Source: JAXMAO01 sp046350375
GTDB taxonomy: Bacteria; Planctomycetota; Phycisphaerae; UBA1845; UTPLA1
Direction: 5' to 3'
NCBI GenBank assembly: GCA_046350375.1
Contig: JAXMAO010000006.1
Coordinates: 1 to 64,000 of the forward strand
DNA length: 64,000 nucleotides
The notes below the pieces were generated by a model. The model saw only the letters and a list, made by a program, of their open reading frames with translations, did not search any database and had not been told where the DNA came from. How positions within the stretch are numbered: position 1 is the first letter of the stretch; every line of letters begins with the position of its first letter. Both the position numbers and the translations under genes were made by a program. Below, piece by piece: positions 20,210 to 29,631 of the stretch.

Positions 20210-21079
20210 ATGAAATCGTTTACATCGGCTCTGATTGCCTCGTTCGTGTTGTTGGGCGCGGCGGCGTCCGTCTTCGGACATGCCGGCTCGCGCGTCTGGA
20301 TCGGCAACGTCAACGGCCAGGTCGCCACGTACACCAGCGACAACGACGTCAGCCCGACGACTTACGAACCGTTCCGCCTGTTCGCCACCGAGCTGGAGGA
20401 CCTGCTCGGCATTTTCACGACGGAATTCCCCGGCTTCGAGGTGCGCCGCGACGGAAACGGAAACGTCGCCGCCGGCACGACGTTCGGCTTCAACATCGCC
20501 GGACCGTTGCTCTATTACGATGACGTGACGACAACCTTCATTACCGTCGATGAGGCGTTCGGCCCACCTCAGCCTGGCCCGGTGCCGCAGCTCGCCCTCG
20601 CGCACGAGATGGACCTTCGGGTGACAGCCGCCGCACCAGTCGGCGGATTCGACTTCTACACCTTCAACGCCATCGGCGATCACTCCCACGTCGACTACAC
20701 GCTGCTTGGCGACGGGGTTGCGGCCGGCGGCGGCCCGGCCGGTGTCTATGCCCTGCCGCTCCAGCTCACCAGCAACGCGCTGGCCACCTCGGAGCTGTTC
20801 TTCTTGCTCATCGGCAAGGAGGTCTCCAGCACCGATCCGCTCTTCCTCGAGGCCGTCGAAGTCGCCGAGGCGACGCTGTTGCCGGGTCTGCCCGGCGATC
20901 TCAACTGCGACGACGTGGTGGACGTGGGCGATGCGCCCCTGTTGGCACAAGCCCTGACCGATCCCGACGGCTACATCGCCGCCTGGCCGGACTGCCACCT
21001 GTCACGGGCCGACGTGAATGAAGACGGATTCGCAGACGGACGTGACATTCAGGCGCTCATGCAAGTACTGTTGCCGTAG
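20210..21079 (+). CDS. Secreted protein with dockerin-like C-terminus
   Basis: 289 residues, with a signal peptide cleaved after about 'VFGHAG' and a GAAGGGA ribosome-binding site. The mature domain of ~200 residues is beta-rich. It contains 'FNAIGDHSHVDYTLLGDG' followed by 'VYALPLQLTSN', a histidine-containing strand pattern that recalls choice-of-anchor M / all3515-type surface proteins; this likeness is weak. The last ~60 residues are paired dockerin-like EF-hand repeats ('DLNCDDVVDVGDAPLLAQ' and 'DVNEDGFADGRDIQALMQ'). It is third in the operon-like trio with the Cys-rich protein and pseudopilin, 12 bp behind the latter. Histidines here and the Cys cluster there hint at a metal link, by inference only. 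Confidence 0.75.
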   Translation: MKSFTSALIASFVLLGAAASVFGHAGSRVWIGNVNGQVATYTSDNDVSPTTYEPFRLFATELEDLLGIFTTEFPGFEVRRDGNGNVAAGTTFGFNIAGPLLYYDDVTTTFITVDEAFGPPQPGPVPQLALAHEMDLRVTAAAPVGGFDFYTFNAIGDHSHVDYTLLGDGVAAGGGPAGVYALPLQLTSNALATSELFFLLIGKEVSSTDPLFLEAVEVAEATLLPGLPGDLNCDDVVDVGDAPLLAQALTDPDGYIAAWPDCHLSRADVNEDGFADGRDIQALMQVLLP

Positions 21080-21114
21080 CGCGCGCCCCCGGGCGGGTGG
21101 GGCCGGGCTGCGAC

Positions 21115-24100
21115 TCAGCGCCCGCGCGACATCACCGTCGCGTTCGGCGACTCGATGCGATTCGTCGCCCGGTCCCACACCAGCACCGGCCCGCGCCACA
21201 TGTTGAACCGCTGCGACTGCTCATCCTGGTCGAAGATGCGCGCCTCGAACTGGTCCGAGCCTTCGACGGCGACGCGGTTCGTGTCGCGCGAAAACGTCAG
21301 CCGGTCGCCCATCAGCGACTTGGTGCCCTCTTGCAGGTGCACCGTGCCGCTCGCCACCAGTTGCCGCAAGTCGGCCCCGCGCACGTCCAGCGCCTGCGGC
21401 GCCGCCGCGGCCGCCTGCGACTGGAGAAATTGGACCATCAGGTCGTCGCAGCTCAGGTCGGCCTTGCGGCCCGGCGGCAGCTTGATCTTCAACGGGTCGA
21501 GCCGCATGGCCTGGGCGAGCTCGTCCTTCGCCATCAGGTAGTCGCCGCTCACATGCCGCATCGACACCTGCCGGTCGAACTTCACCAGCGCCTGGTCGAC
21601 GAAATAGCTCATGCCGTTCGCCCAGTGGAAGGCCGTCTGGCTCGGCCCCGAGTCGCCGGTCGTGAACATCGACACGCTCTGCTGCGGTCCGCCGCGCTTC
21701 CGCCGCTCGCCGAAAGCGTAGTCTTCGATCAGAAGCGCCCCTGGCCCGGGAATGTTCATCGTCTGGCGCTTCAGGTCGACCACGATCTGGTCGCCGCGCA
21801 GCGTCACCCGCGACAGCAGCCGGTCCTTCCCGTGCAGCCGGATCGACCGAAATCCGCCTCGGCCGCCCCCGACGCAATCACCCGCACCGGCTGCCGGGTG
21901 CACCAGCAGCTCCGGCGGCGCGGGCCGTGCCGCGGCTGTCGCCGGGCTTCGCGGCGGCACCGGCGACAATCGCCGAGCGGCAGCGACGGCGACACCATCG
22001 CCCACGCGCCGCGGCCCGCGTCGCGCAGCAGGAACCCGAATTTCTCATACCCGCCCACCAGCGGCAGCCCCGGCTGCTTCAGCCGCGCTACCAGGGCGCG
22101 ACTCGGTCAAGGCGCCGGGCGCGGCCGCCGCGGCAGCTGCCCCAGCACGATCGAAAGCCGGTCGCTCCGCATCGTGTGCGACGACGTATCGGCCTGAATC
22201 GCCCCGTCGAACACCGCGGTGTTCTCCTGTCCGCGGATCTTCGCCCGCAGCCAGCGCACCTTGGCCGTCTCCGACTTCGCCAGCTCGCCGCCGCCGAAGT
22301 CGCGATCGGTCGTGAAGTAGGCCCGGCCCGGCCCGGGCACGTCCACCGTCTGGCGCACCAGGTCCGACTCGATGCGATGGCCGACCACGCGATAGTCGCC
22401 GTAGTCCACCTCGGCGAACCGCTCGCCCTCCAACCCCACGACCGTCGCATGGTCGATCTGTCGCCCGTTCCGCAGCACGGCGTCGAGCTGCTCCGCGTTA
22501 ATTCGGAAGTTCTGCCCCGGGTCGAGTACGTGCACCGCGCCGCTCGCATGTAGCTCGTTGATGCCCAGTTGCGGCCGCGACTTACCGCCCGGCGGGGCGT
22601 CCAGCGGCGGCGGGGTGACCAGCCGCCAGGTCGGCATCCAACAGGTCGGCTGATATCCGCCGCCGATCCTGCATCGCGCGGACGCGCTCCCTCGGCATGC
22701 GCCCGCCGCGGATAGCTGTCGCGCCCGTCCGGCGTCAGGGCGAAATCGACCTGCAGCGTCTGGGCGCGAATCACGTCCGGGCGGCGCTCCAGCCGCACCT
22801 TGCCTTGCGCGTCGAGGTGCATCAGCGGCCCGTTCGATGCGCCCACCCGGGTCGGCGGACCGAAGGTCGCCGCGACATCCTCCCCGGCGATAAGCTCGTC
22901 CCCGCGCTCCACGCGCACCTGCCCGTGGAACCACGCGCGGCTGATGAAGTCGCGGAAGCTGGTCTTCTCGGCGCCGGTGTTCGGATCGGTCCGTTTCTCG
23001 CCGATCTGGCGCAGTTCAAGCTCCACGCCGCGCGTCCACTGGATGGCTCCCGCGTCCACGCTGTTGAACGTCGGCCCCGTCCCGCGACCGCGCGGCGCTC
23101 CGCCCGAGCGCAGCATCTCGCCCGGCCCATCGATCCGCGCCAGCCCGCGCGACCGGTCGAAGAACACCTCGCGCCCGCGCAGCCGCCCGTTCACGACCAC
23201 CGCCGGCGACTCCTCGCCGCGCAACTCTTCACCGTGCGTCACCAGCTGCACCGGCTCCTCGTCCGACCCCGACAGCCACACCTGCTTGCGCTCGTTGCGA
23301 TAAACGAGTTGCCGGCAGACCGCCTCGCCGCGCCCGTCATCCACCCGCAGCGGCCGGCCGGTCGCGATGCAATCAAACCGCGCACCGCTCTTCTCGCGCT
23401 CCGGAATCGCCAGCGGACGCATCTCCAGCGGCCCGTTCCAGGTCAGGACCAATTGCGTATCGTCGCCCGGCTCGGCCGTCGGCGACGGCCCCGGCGCAGT
23501 TTCGCGCGCCGGCCGTGACGTCGCGCCGCCCTCGTTGCGCAGCACGCCCGTCTGGCGCTGCCGGCGGCCAAAGTCGAAGATGATCTCCAGCGAGTCGCAG
23601 ACCAGCCGGCCCGGCCGGCGCGTCCCCTGGCGCTGCTCGACCACCACGTTGCCGGTGAAGACCGCGCTGTACGTGTCGATCCGCCCGCGCGCCCGCCGCG
23701 CCGCCAGCTCGAGGGTCTCCGGCTGCGTCGATGCGGGTCGCGTGGACGCATGCGCCAGCGCCTGCCGCGCCTCGGCGCTCATGGCCGCGGTGCTCTGCGA
23801 CAGATCGTCCGTCCCCGGCGTCGCGGCCGGCCCGGTCGTCGTGACGAACCGCGGCGCCGCGACCGGCTCGGCCAGCGCCGCGCCGCCGTCGCCCTCGGCC
23901 GACTCGGCCCGGATGACGCGCGCCGCCCCGGCCGCCGTCTCCTCGACCGACGCCGGCTCCATCGCCCGCGCCCGCGCGATCGCCGGGCGCAGTTCATCCT
24001 CCTCCGGCTTGGCCGCCGGGGCCGAACGCCGCCGCGTCCGCCGGGCTGTTGATTCGCCGCCCGTGCCCGGCATGCCGAAGTCGACCATTCCGCCGCCGCG

Positions 24101-24808
24101 CCGCAGCGCCATCTTCCGCCCCTGGCGGATCGTCAGCAGATCGATGCGGTTGTCTACCTGGTTGTAGGCAATTGTCAGCCCGGTGCCATCGATGTCGGCC
24201 TCGACGCTCTGCACGCGGATCGGCCCCTCCGCCTCGACCCGCGCGCGGTCGAGGTCGAACGACACCTCGTCCAGGAAGATGCGGATCACCTGGTCCGGGT
24301 GCTGCTGCATGTCGGCCGCGTCCGGATGTTCGGACCGCCACTTCTTGGTCGTGCGATCGAGCGACACGCGCACGTTGCCGCGCAGCCAGCCGCGCTTCGG
24401 CTCGGCCGAGCGCCGCCCGCTCTGCGCCAGCACGATCTGCCCCTCGTCGGCCTGCAGGAACGTCACCTGCCCCTCGGGGGTGTGCACCTGAACCTCGGGC
24501 CGCGTGACGTGGAATTCCGCGTCGCTCACCGGGTTCCAGGCATCGGCCCGGAAGATGTACTTCGGCTCGCCGGTCACCCGGTCGTAGATGCGCGTAAACG
24601 TCCGCTCGCCTGGCGGCAGTTTCAGAAATTCGCCGCCGTCGAGCACCTCGCCCGGGTGCGTGGTGGCACGCGTGATGAACGGCCCCGACTCGCCAGGCGG
24701 TGCGGCCGATTCATCCTCCCGGCCGCGGCGACCCGGGCCGAGCAGGACCGCGCTCGCCACCACGAGCACGCCCGCCACGATCGCCGCAACCGTCATCCGC
24801 CGCTTCAT
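21115..24808 (-). pseudogene. LptC/OstA-like LPS-transport protein, reading frame broken
   Basis: The start is ATG 24808, overlapping the kdsC stop (ATGA). An N-terminal signal anchor ('MTVAAIVAGVLVVASAVLLG') leads into an LptC-like segment and then repeated OstA-type strands ('VTFLQADEGQIVL', 'GNVRVSLDRTTK', 'FTGNVVVEQRQG', 'HASGAVHVLDPGQNF', 'LIEDYAFGERRKRGG', 'DRLTFSRDTNRVAVEG'). The similarity changes frame at about 22,650-22,700 and again between about 21,850 and 22,107, where the second frame meets a TGA. Read through, it would be about 1200 residues. It could instead be two genes (22107-24808 and 21115 to about 22060). With kdsC it implies lipid A/Kdo transport across the periplasm. 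Confidence 0.65.
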
Positions 24809-25311
24809 GCCTGAACCCGCTCCGCTGCCGACCGCGGCCCGACTCCGCGCCGCATCAGATTGTCGATCACCTCGCCCACCGCGCCGCGCCCGCCGCCCAG
24901 CCGCGTCACGCCCGTGGCGATGCGCTTCACCGTCGCATGTGCGTCGGCCACCGCAAACGACAGGCCGCACCGGCTCATCGCATCGGCGTCCGGCAGATCA
25001 TCGCCGAGGTAGCAGGTCGCGCCCGGCGGCTCGCCAAGACGCCGCCACAGCTCCGCCAGCGCCGCGCGCTTGTCGGCCGCCCCCTCGACCACCGCGTCAA
25101 TGCCCAGCTCGGCTGCCCGCGCCCGCACCGCCGCCGACGTCCGTCCGCTGAGAATCGCCACGCGTCCGCCCGCCGCGCGCCAGCGCTGAATGGCGCTGCC
25201 GTCGCGCACGCAAAACGCCTTGAACGCCTCACCCCCGGACGCCAGCGGCAACGCGCCGTCCGTCAGCACGCCATCCACGTCCAGGATGATGAGCGAGATT
25301 GGCTGCCGCAT
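24805..25311 (-). CDS. kdsC: 3-deoxy-D-manno-octulosonate 8-phosphate phosphatase (KdsC-like HAD)
   Basis: 168 residues from ATG 25311. Small HAD phosphatase without a cap domain: nucleophile motif 'DVDGVLTDG' at 11-19, 'SGRTS' as motif II region, 'KRAALAEL' with the motif III Lys, and 'YLGDDLPD' supplying the metal-binding acids. KdsC removes phosphate from Kdo-8-P in Kdo synthesis for lipopolysaccharide. It is translationally coupled to the following LptC/OstA-like gene (4-bp overlap), the same kdsC-lptC-lptA order known in proteobacteria, which supports the assignment. Other C0-type HAD phosphatases of similar length are the main alternative. Confidence 0.88.
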   Translation of the reverse strand: MRQPISLIILDVDGVLTDGALPLASGGEAFKAFCVRDGSAIQRWRAAGGRVAILSGRTSAAVRARAAELGIDAVVEGAADKRAALAELWRRLGEPPGATCYLGDDLPDADAMSRCGLSFAVADAHATVKRIATGVTRLGGGRGAVGEVIDNLMRRGVGPRSAAERVQA

Positions 25312-25359
25312 GGAATTCACGACGCCCGGGCTGCGCGCCCCGGGCTGCCGCAACTTGGA

Positions 25360-25365
25360 ATTGTA
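25360..25365 (-). promoter_or_regulatory. Putative -10 element (TACAAT) of kdsC
   Basis: TACAAT on the minus strand, 48 nt before the kdsC ATG, in an otherwise GC-rich gap. It matches hexamers at similar distances before the aldehyde dehydrogenase, mdh and aldo/keto reductase genes. Confidence 0.35.
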
Positions 25366-25424
25366 GAACCGACCGACCCGAATCACAACTCGGCCCGGCC
25401 CGTCGCCGCTCGGCCGCGCCGCGG

Positions 25425-26201
25425 TCACTTGTCGATGCGGAAGCTCTGCATTGCCGCAACGAACGCATCGCGCTGCGCCGCCATGCTGGCCGCCGGACCG
25501 GTCGCGCGCACAAACAGCGGCCCGCCCTCGATCTCGACCACCGCCGCCAGCATCCGCCAGTTCGCCTTCGCGGTGAACTCCGACGACATCATGTTCGCCT
25601 GCTGCTTGAAAGTGCCCGACTTGTCCATCAGCGTGACCTTGGCGTGGTCGCTCTTGAGCTCCTCCGTCTTGCCGGGTGTGGGCGTCTCTTCCACGAACTG
25701 CGCCGCCCAGCGCTCCAGGTTCGCCTGCACGCCGCCGCCGCTGCCCGCGCCAAACGAAAACACCACCGCCTGCGGCGCGTCCTCGTCGCCCGCCGCCTTC
25801 GGCCAGCCGAACTGCGCCGCGCGCATCGGGTTCGCCGGCGTCGTCGAGCTCCAGCTCTCCGGCACGTCGACTGCAAACCCGCGGAACTTCACCGTCGCCA
25901 GCCCGGCCTTGCCCGACGGCGTCATCTTCGGCGCCTCGGTCATCGGCGGCGGAGCCGACACCGGCGGCGACGAAATGTCCGGATGGCCCGGCGGCAGCCC
26001 GCTGGGCTTGCCGGTCTCAAGCTTCGTGATCGTGCTGTTGTCGGTCGCCTGCGGCGCCGTGCCCGACTTCGCCGGGAACGACACCTTCTGCGTCTCTTCT
26101 TTCTCGCAGCCGCCGACCAGCAGCGCGACCACCATCACGGCCATCCGCCCGGCCGCCGCCCGGCCGCTTCCATTTCGCGACAGTAGCTGAAACTCGCACA
26201 T
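25425..26201 (-). CDS. Predicted lipoprotein of unknown function
   Basis: 258 residues from the ATG at 26201; ATGs at 26210 or within the signal are also possible. A lipobox 'LLVGGC' follows a hydrophobic stretch, so the mature protein should start at the Cys and be lipid-anchored. A Ser/Pro/Thr-rich linker leads to a globular domain from about residue 95, with 'GFAVDVPESWSSTTPANPMRAAQFGWP' and 'MLAAVVEIEGGPLFVRATGP'. The pattern of a PsbP/'DUF1795'-like fold (a predicted-fold impression) is suggestive: strand 'V.VP..W' near the start and 'F....SF' at the end. Function unknown. It is divergent from the sarcosine-oxidase-like gene and ends 113 bp before kdsC starts. Confidence 0.7.
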   Translation of the reverse strand: MCEFQLLSRNGSGRAAAGRMAVMVVALLVGGCEKEETQKVSFPAKSGTAPQATDNSTITKLETGKPSGLPPGHPDISSPPVSAPPPMTEAPKMTPSGKAGLATVKFRGFAVDVPESWSSTTPANPMRAAQFGWPKAAGDEDAPQAVVFSFGAGSGGGVQANLERWAAQFVEETPTPGKTEELKSDHAKVTLMDKSGTFKQQANMMSSEFTAKANWRMLAAVVEIEGGPLFVRATGPAASMAAQRDAFVAAMQSFRIDK

Positions 26202-26308
26202 GGTGAGCATCACTCCGTTGCATCGCGCGGTCATTCAGGCGCCGGCCCGCGCCGCCACCGGCCGCCGGTCCCTCGATCCGCACGATCGACAGCGGCCAGT
26301 TTCCGTCC

Positions 26309-26314
26309 GACAAT
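26309..26314 (+). promoter_or_regulatory. Putative -10 element (GACAAT) for a leaderless oxidase gene
   Basis: GACAAT lies exactly 6 nt (CCGCCC) before the GTG start at 26321, with no Shine-Dalgarno sequence. It is a weaker hexamer than the TACAAT copies elsewhere but has the same spacing, and it supports the GTG start. Confidence 0.3.
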
Positions 26315-26320
26315 CCGCCC

Positions 26321-27475
26321 GTGCAAGGGGACCACTTTGACGACATCGTGCTCGGTGTCGGCGCGATGGGCAGCGCCGCCTGTGTCCATCTCGCCCGCCG
26401 CGGTCGCCGCGTGCTCGGCCTCGAACAGTTCGACATCGCCCACGACCAGGGCAGTTCGCACGGCCGTTCGCGCGTCATCCGCAAGGCCTACTTCGAAGAC
26501 CCGCGCTACGTGCCGCTGCTGCTCCGCGCCTACGACCTGTGGCGCGAACTCGAAACCGACTGGGTTCGCGCCCGTCCGGCCGACGCCGAGCCGCTGCTGC
26601 ACATCACCGGCGGACTGAACATCGGCCCGCCGAGCCACCCCGCCATTGCCGGCGTGCTCGCCAGCGTGCAGCAGCACGAGCTCGCCCACGAGCGGCTCTC
26701 CGCCGCCGACGTGTGCCGGCGTCATCCCGCGCTTCAGCCCGCGCCCGACGACGTGGCTATCTTCGAGGCCGACGCCGGATTCGTGCTACCCGAGGCCGGC
26801 ATCCGCGCCCACGCCGCGCTCGCGCGACTGGCCGGCGCAGACATCCGCACCCGCCAGCGCGTCACCGCCGTTTCAATCGATGCAGCGCCGATCCGCGTCG
26901 CCACCGCGTCCGGCGAGTTCACCGCCGAACGGTTGATTATCGCCGGCGGCGCCTGGCTGCCCGCGCTGGCGCCAGGTCTGTTCTCGCTGCGCGTCGAGCG
27001 ACAGGTGCAGTTCTGGTTCCAGCCGCGCGAGCCGGCGCTGTTTACTCCGGCGCGCCTGCCGGTCTTCATCCACTTCCTGGCCGACCGCTCCTACTACGGA
27101 ATCCCCGCGACAGGCGGCGGCGTGAAGGTCTGCCGCCATCACGGCGGCGCCACGGTCACGCCCGAGTCGGTCGATCGCGTCGCCCGTCCCGCAGACGAGG
27201 CCGACGTCCGCGCCTACCTGCGGGCACACTTGCCCGCTGCCGACGGCCCGTTGCTCGACGCCCTCGTCTGCCTCTACACCCACCCGCCCGACGAGAACTT
27301 CATCCTCGGCCCGCACCCACGCAACCCGCGCGTGCTCATCGCCGGCGGCTTCTCCGGCCACGGCTACAAGTTCGCCCCTGTCATCGGCGAGATCCTGGCC
27401 GACCTCGCCACCGACGCCCGCACGCGGCATGACATTCGCCTGTTCGACCCGCGGCGACCGGCCGTCGCCGGCTGA
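26321..27475 (+). CDS. N-methyl amino acid oxidase (monomeric sarcosine oxidase / SolA-like)
   Basis: 384 residues from GTG 26321, chosen because the FAD-binding 'GVGAMGSAA' begins at residue 12 as in the family. FAD enzyme oxidising N-methyl amino acids (sarcosine, N-methyltryptophan) to the amine, formaldehyde and H2O2. Seen: dinucleotide-binding motif 12-20, 'SSHGRSRVIRKAYFEDPRYV' carrying flavin/substrate contacts, and 'VCLYTHPPDENFILG' near 316, whose Cys is the one that binds FAD covalently in this family, then 'GGFSGHGYKFAP' near the end. Length is typical. Exact substrate is unknown. It has no partner in an operon. Confidence 0.88.
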   Translation: MQGDHFDDIVLGVGAMGSAACVHLARRGRRVLGLEQFDIAHDQGSSHGRSRVIRKAYFEDPRYVPLLLRAYDLWRELETDWVRARPADAEPLLHITGGLNIGPPSHPAIAGVLASVQQHELAHERLSAADVCRRHPALQPAPDDVAIFEADAGFVLPEAGIRAHAALARLAGADIRTRQRVTAVSIDAAPIRVATASGEFTAERLIIAGGAWLPALAPGLFSLRVERQVQFWFQPREPALFTPARLPVFIHFLADRSYYGIPATGGGVKVCRHHGGATVTPESVDRVARPADEADVRAYLRAHLPAADGPLLDALVCLYTHPPDENFILGPHPRNPRVLIAGGFSGHGYKFAPVIGEILADLATDARTRHDIRLFDPRRPAVAG

Positions 27476-27520
27476 GCAGTCGGTACCGTCCGTGCGGGCC
27501 CGCTCGGCGCGATCGGCCGC

Positions 27521-28468
27521 CTAGGCCGCCCCAGCCCAGTTCTTGTCCACCCAGGCGCACAGTTCCTTCACGTGGTCGACGCTCGTCTGGAACATCTTCC
27601 GCTCGTCGCCGTCCAGCTCGATTTCCACCACGCGCTCGACCCCCGCCTTGCCGAGCATCACCGGCACGCCGACGAAGAACCCGCCCACGCCGAACTCGTT
27701 CTTGCAGTACGCCGCGCACGGCAGAATCCGTCGCTTGTCCTTGATGATCGCCTCGGCCATCTGCACCGTCGCGGCCGCCGGGGCATAGAACGCGCTGCCC
27801 GTCTTCAGCAGGTTCACGATCTCCGCGCCGCCCTTGCGCGTGCGGTCGACAATCGCGTCCAGCCGCTCCTTCTTGATGAGCTGCGTCACCGGAATTCCGG
27901 CCACGCTCGTGTAGCGCGGCAGCGGCACCATGTCGTCGCCATGCCCGCCCAGCAGCAGTGCGTCGATGTCCTCCACGCTGCAATTCAGCTCCATTGAGAT
28001 GAACGCGCGATAGCGGGCCGTGTCCAGGACGCCCGCCTGGCCGAGCACCCGCTGCGTCGGAAACTTCGATTCCTTCCACGCCGCGTACACCATCGCGTCC
28101 AGCGGGTTGCTCACCACGATTAGCACCGCGTTCGGACTGGCCGCCGCCGCCTCGCGCGTCACCGCCCGCACGATCTTCAGGTTTGTCGCCAAGAGGTCGT
28201 CGCGGCTCATGCCCGGCTTCCGCGCAATGCCCGACGTGATGATCACCACGTCGCTGCCCGCCGTCTCCGCGTAGCTGTTCGACCCCACGATTCGGCAGTC
28301 AAACCGCTCCACCGGCGCCGCCTCGGCCAGGTCCAGCCCTTTGCCCTGCGGCAGTCCGTCCACGATGTCCACCAGCACGATGTCGCCCAGTTCCTTTGCG
28401 GCCGCCCAGTGCGCGCAGGTCGCCCCCACGTTGCCGGCTCCGATGATCGTGATCTTCGCCCGTTTCAT
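27521..28468 (-). CDS. mdh: Malate dehydrogenase (NAD+)
   Basis: 315 residues. LDH/MDH superfamily, type-3 malate dehydrogenase: NAD-binding 'GAGNVGATCAHW' at 10-21, substrate-binding loop 'ARKPGMSRDDLL' with the Arg typical of malate rather than lactate specificity, 'VSNPLDAM', and catalytic His in 'GGHGDDMVPL'. It interconverts malate and oxaloacetate in the citric acid cycle. It is divergent from the EamA permease gene, and the intergenic gap has a TACAAT hexamer for each direction. Confidence 0.95.
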   Translation of the reverse strand: MKRAKITIIGAGNVGATCAHWAAAKELGDIVLVDIVDGLPQGKGLDLAEAAPVERFDCRIVGSNSYAETAGSDVVIITSGIARKPGMSRDDLLATNLKIVRAVTREAAAASPNAVLIVVSNPLDAMVYAAWKESKFPTQRVLGQAGVLDTARYRAFISMELNCSVEDIDALLLGGHGDDMVPLPRYTSVAGIPVTQLIKKERLDAIVDRTRKGGAEIVNLLKTGSAFYAPAAATVQMAEAIIKDKRRILPCAAYCKNEFGVGGFFVGVPVMLGKAGVERVVEIELDGDERKMFQTSVDHVKELCAWVDKNWAGAA

Positions 28469-28512
28469 CGCCGTTCTCCGAATTCCGATTTCGCTCCCTC
28501 TGCGTCGCGCCG

Positions 28513-28518
28513 ATTGTA
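28513..28518 (-). promoter_or_regulatory. Putative -10 element (TACAAT) of mdh
   Basis: TACAAT on the minus strand, 44 nt upstream of the mdh ATG. It lies in the 127-bp divergent gap that also carries a TACAAT facing the other way. Confidence 0.4.
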
Positions 28519-28583
28519 CGTCGCGCCCGCCAACGCGTCACGCTATCGCCACGGTCCAGCCGCCACCGCACCGCCGCTGCCCG

Positions 28584-28589
28584 TACAAT
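28584..28589 (+). promoter_or_regulatory. Putative -10 element (TACAAT) for a leaderless permease mRNA
   Basis: TACAAT ends 6 nt (GCGACC) before the ATG at 28596 and no Shine-Dalgarno sequence is present. Transcription from it would start at the start codon. Confidence 0.45.
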
Positions 28590-28595
28590 GCGACC

Positions 28596-29588
28596 ATGAC
28601 CCACTCGCACTCCCCCGGCCGCTCCAGCGGCGTGGTCTATATTCTCCTCACCGTCCTCGGCTGGGCCAGCGCGCCGCTCTTCCTCAAGTACTTCACCGGC
28701 TACATCGACGCCTGGACCGCCAACGGCTGCCGCTATTCCATCTCCGCGCTCTTCTGGCTGCCTTATCTGCTCTTTCACCTCCGCCGCAAGTCGCTCCCGC
28801 CCGGCCTGTTTCGCGCGGCCCTGTTGCCCACCGCCTTCAACATCGTCGGCCAGATGCTCTACGGCCTGGCGCCCTACTACGTCGCTCCCGGCTTCTTCGG
28901 CTTCCTGCTCCGCTCGCAGATCATCTTCGTCACGCTCGGTGCCTACTTCCTCTTCCCCTCCGAACATGCCGTCCTGCGCTCGGCGCAATACTGGCTCGGC
29001 CTGGCGATCGTCGTGCTCGGCTCCGTCGGAACCATCGCCCTGGGCCCGGGCTGGCCGCACGGCCAAGTCGCGCTCGGCATCGTCTACAGCGTCACCTCCG
29101 GCGCCTTCTTCGCCTTCTACGGGCTCGCCATCCGCCGCAACATGCACCATGTGAACCCCATGACCGCCTTCAGCGTCATCAGCCTCCAGACCGCCGCGGC
29201 GCTGCTGCTGTTCATGTTCGTCTTCGCCGAGAAACACGGCGCGCGCGTCCTCGCGCTCGACGGCCGGCGCACCGCGCTGCTCGTCGCGTCCGCCTTCATC
29301 GGCATCGGCATCGCCCACGTCTTCTACTACGCCGCCATTGCCCGGCTGGGCGTCTCGATCTCCGGCGGAGTCATCCTGCTCATGCCGTTCGTCACCGCCG
29401 TGGCGTCATTCTTCATCTTTCACGAGCGCCTCAAGACCGGCCAGTGGGTCGCCGGCACCGCCGCCGTTGTCGGTGCGGCCATCATGCTGCGTGCCCGCCA
29501 GCGGCTCGGCGCCGAGCCCGCGACCGCAGACGAACCCGCCCCGGACCGCCTCGAGACGCCTCTGGCCGTCGCCGCCGCCCGACAATAG
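28596..29588 (+). CDS. EamA/DMT-family permease
   Basis: 330 residues from ATG 28596; longer in-frame codons upstream run through the divergent promoter region and are not hydrophobic. Ten predicted transmembrane helices arranged as two five-helix EamA repeats; the first begins 'VVYILLTVLGWASAPLFLKYF', the second 'LGIVYSVTSGAFFAFYGLAI', ending with 'GVSISGGVILLMPFVTAVASF' and 'WVAGTAAVVGAAIML'. The family exports or imports small metabolites (amino acids, nucleotide sugars, drugs). The substrate is not predictable from sequence. The C-terminal ~30 residues are polar and Pro/Ala-rich. Confidence 0.85.
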   Translation: MTHSHSPGRSSGVVYILLTVLGWASAPLFLKYFTGYIDAWTANGCRYSISALFWLPYLLFHLRRKSLPPGLFRAALLPTAFNIVGQMLYGLAPYYVAPGFFGFLLRSQIIFVTLGAYFLFPSEHAVLRSAQYWLGLAIVVLGSVGTIALGPGWPHGQVALGIVYSVTSGAFFAFYGLAIRRNMHHVNPMTAFSVISLQTAAALLLFMFVFAEKHGARVLALDGRRTALLVASAFIGIGIAHVFYYAAIARLGVSISGGVILLMPFVTAVASFFIFHERLKTGQWVAGTAAVVGAAIMLRARQRLGAEPATADEPAPDRLETPLAVAAARQ

Positions 29589-29591
29589 AAT
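29586..29591 (+). promoter_or_regulatory. Putative -10 element (TAGAAT) of sdhB
   Basis: TAGAAT overlaps the stop codon of the permease gene and lies 40 nt before the sdhB ATG. It is the only AT-rich hexamer in the short gap. Confidence 0.3.
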
Positions 29592-29631
29592 CGCCCCGGG
29601 TCGCCGCCGCGCGGCCACACAGGATCACCGC

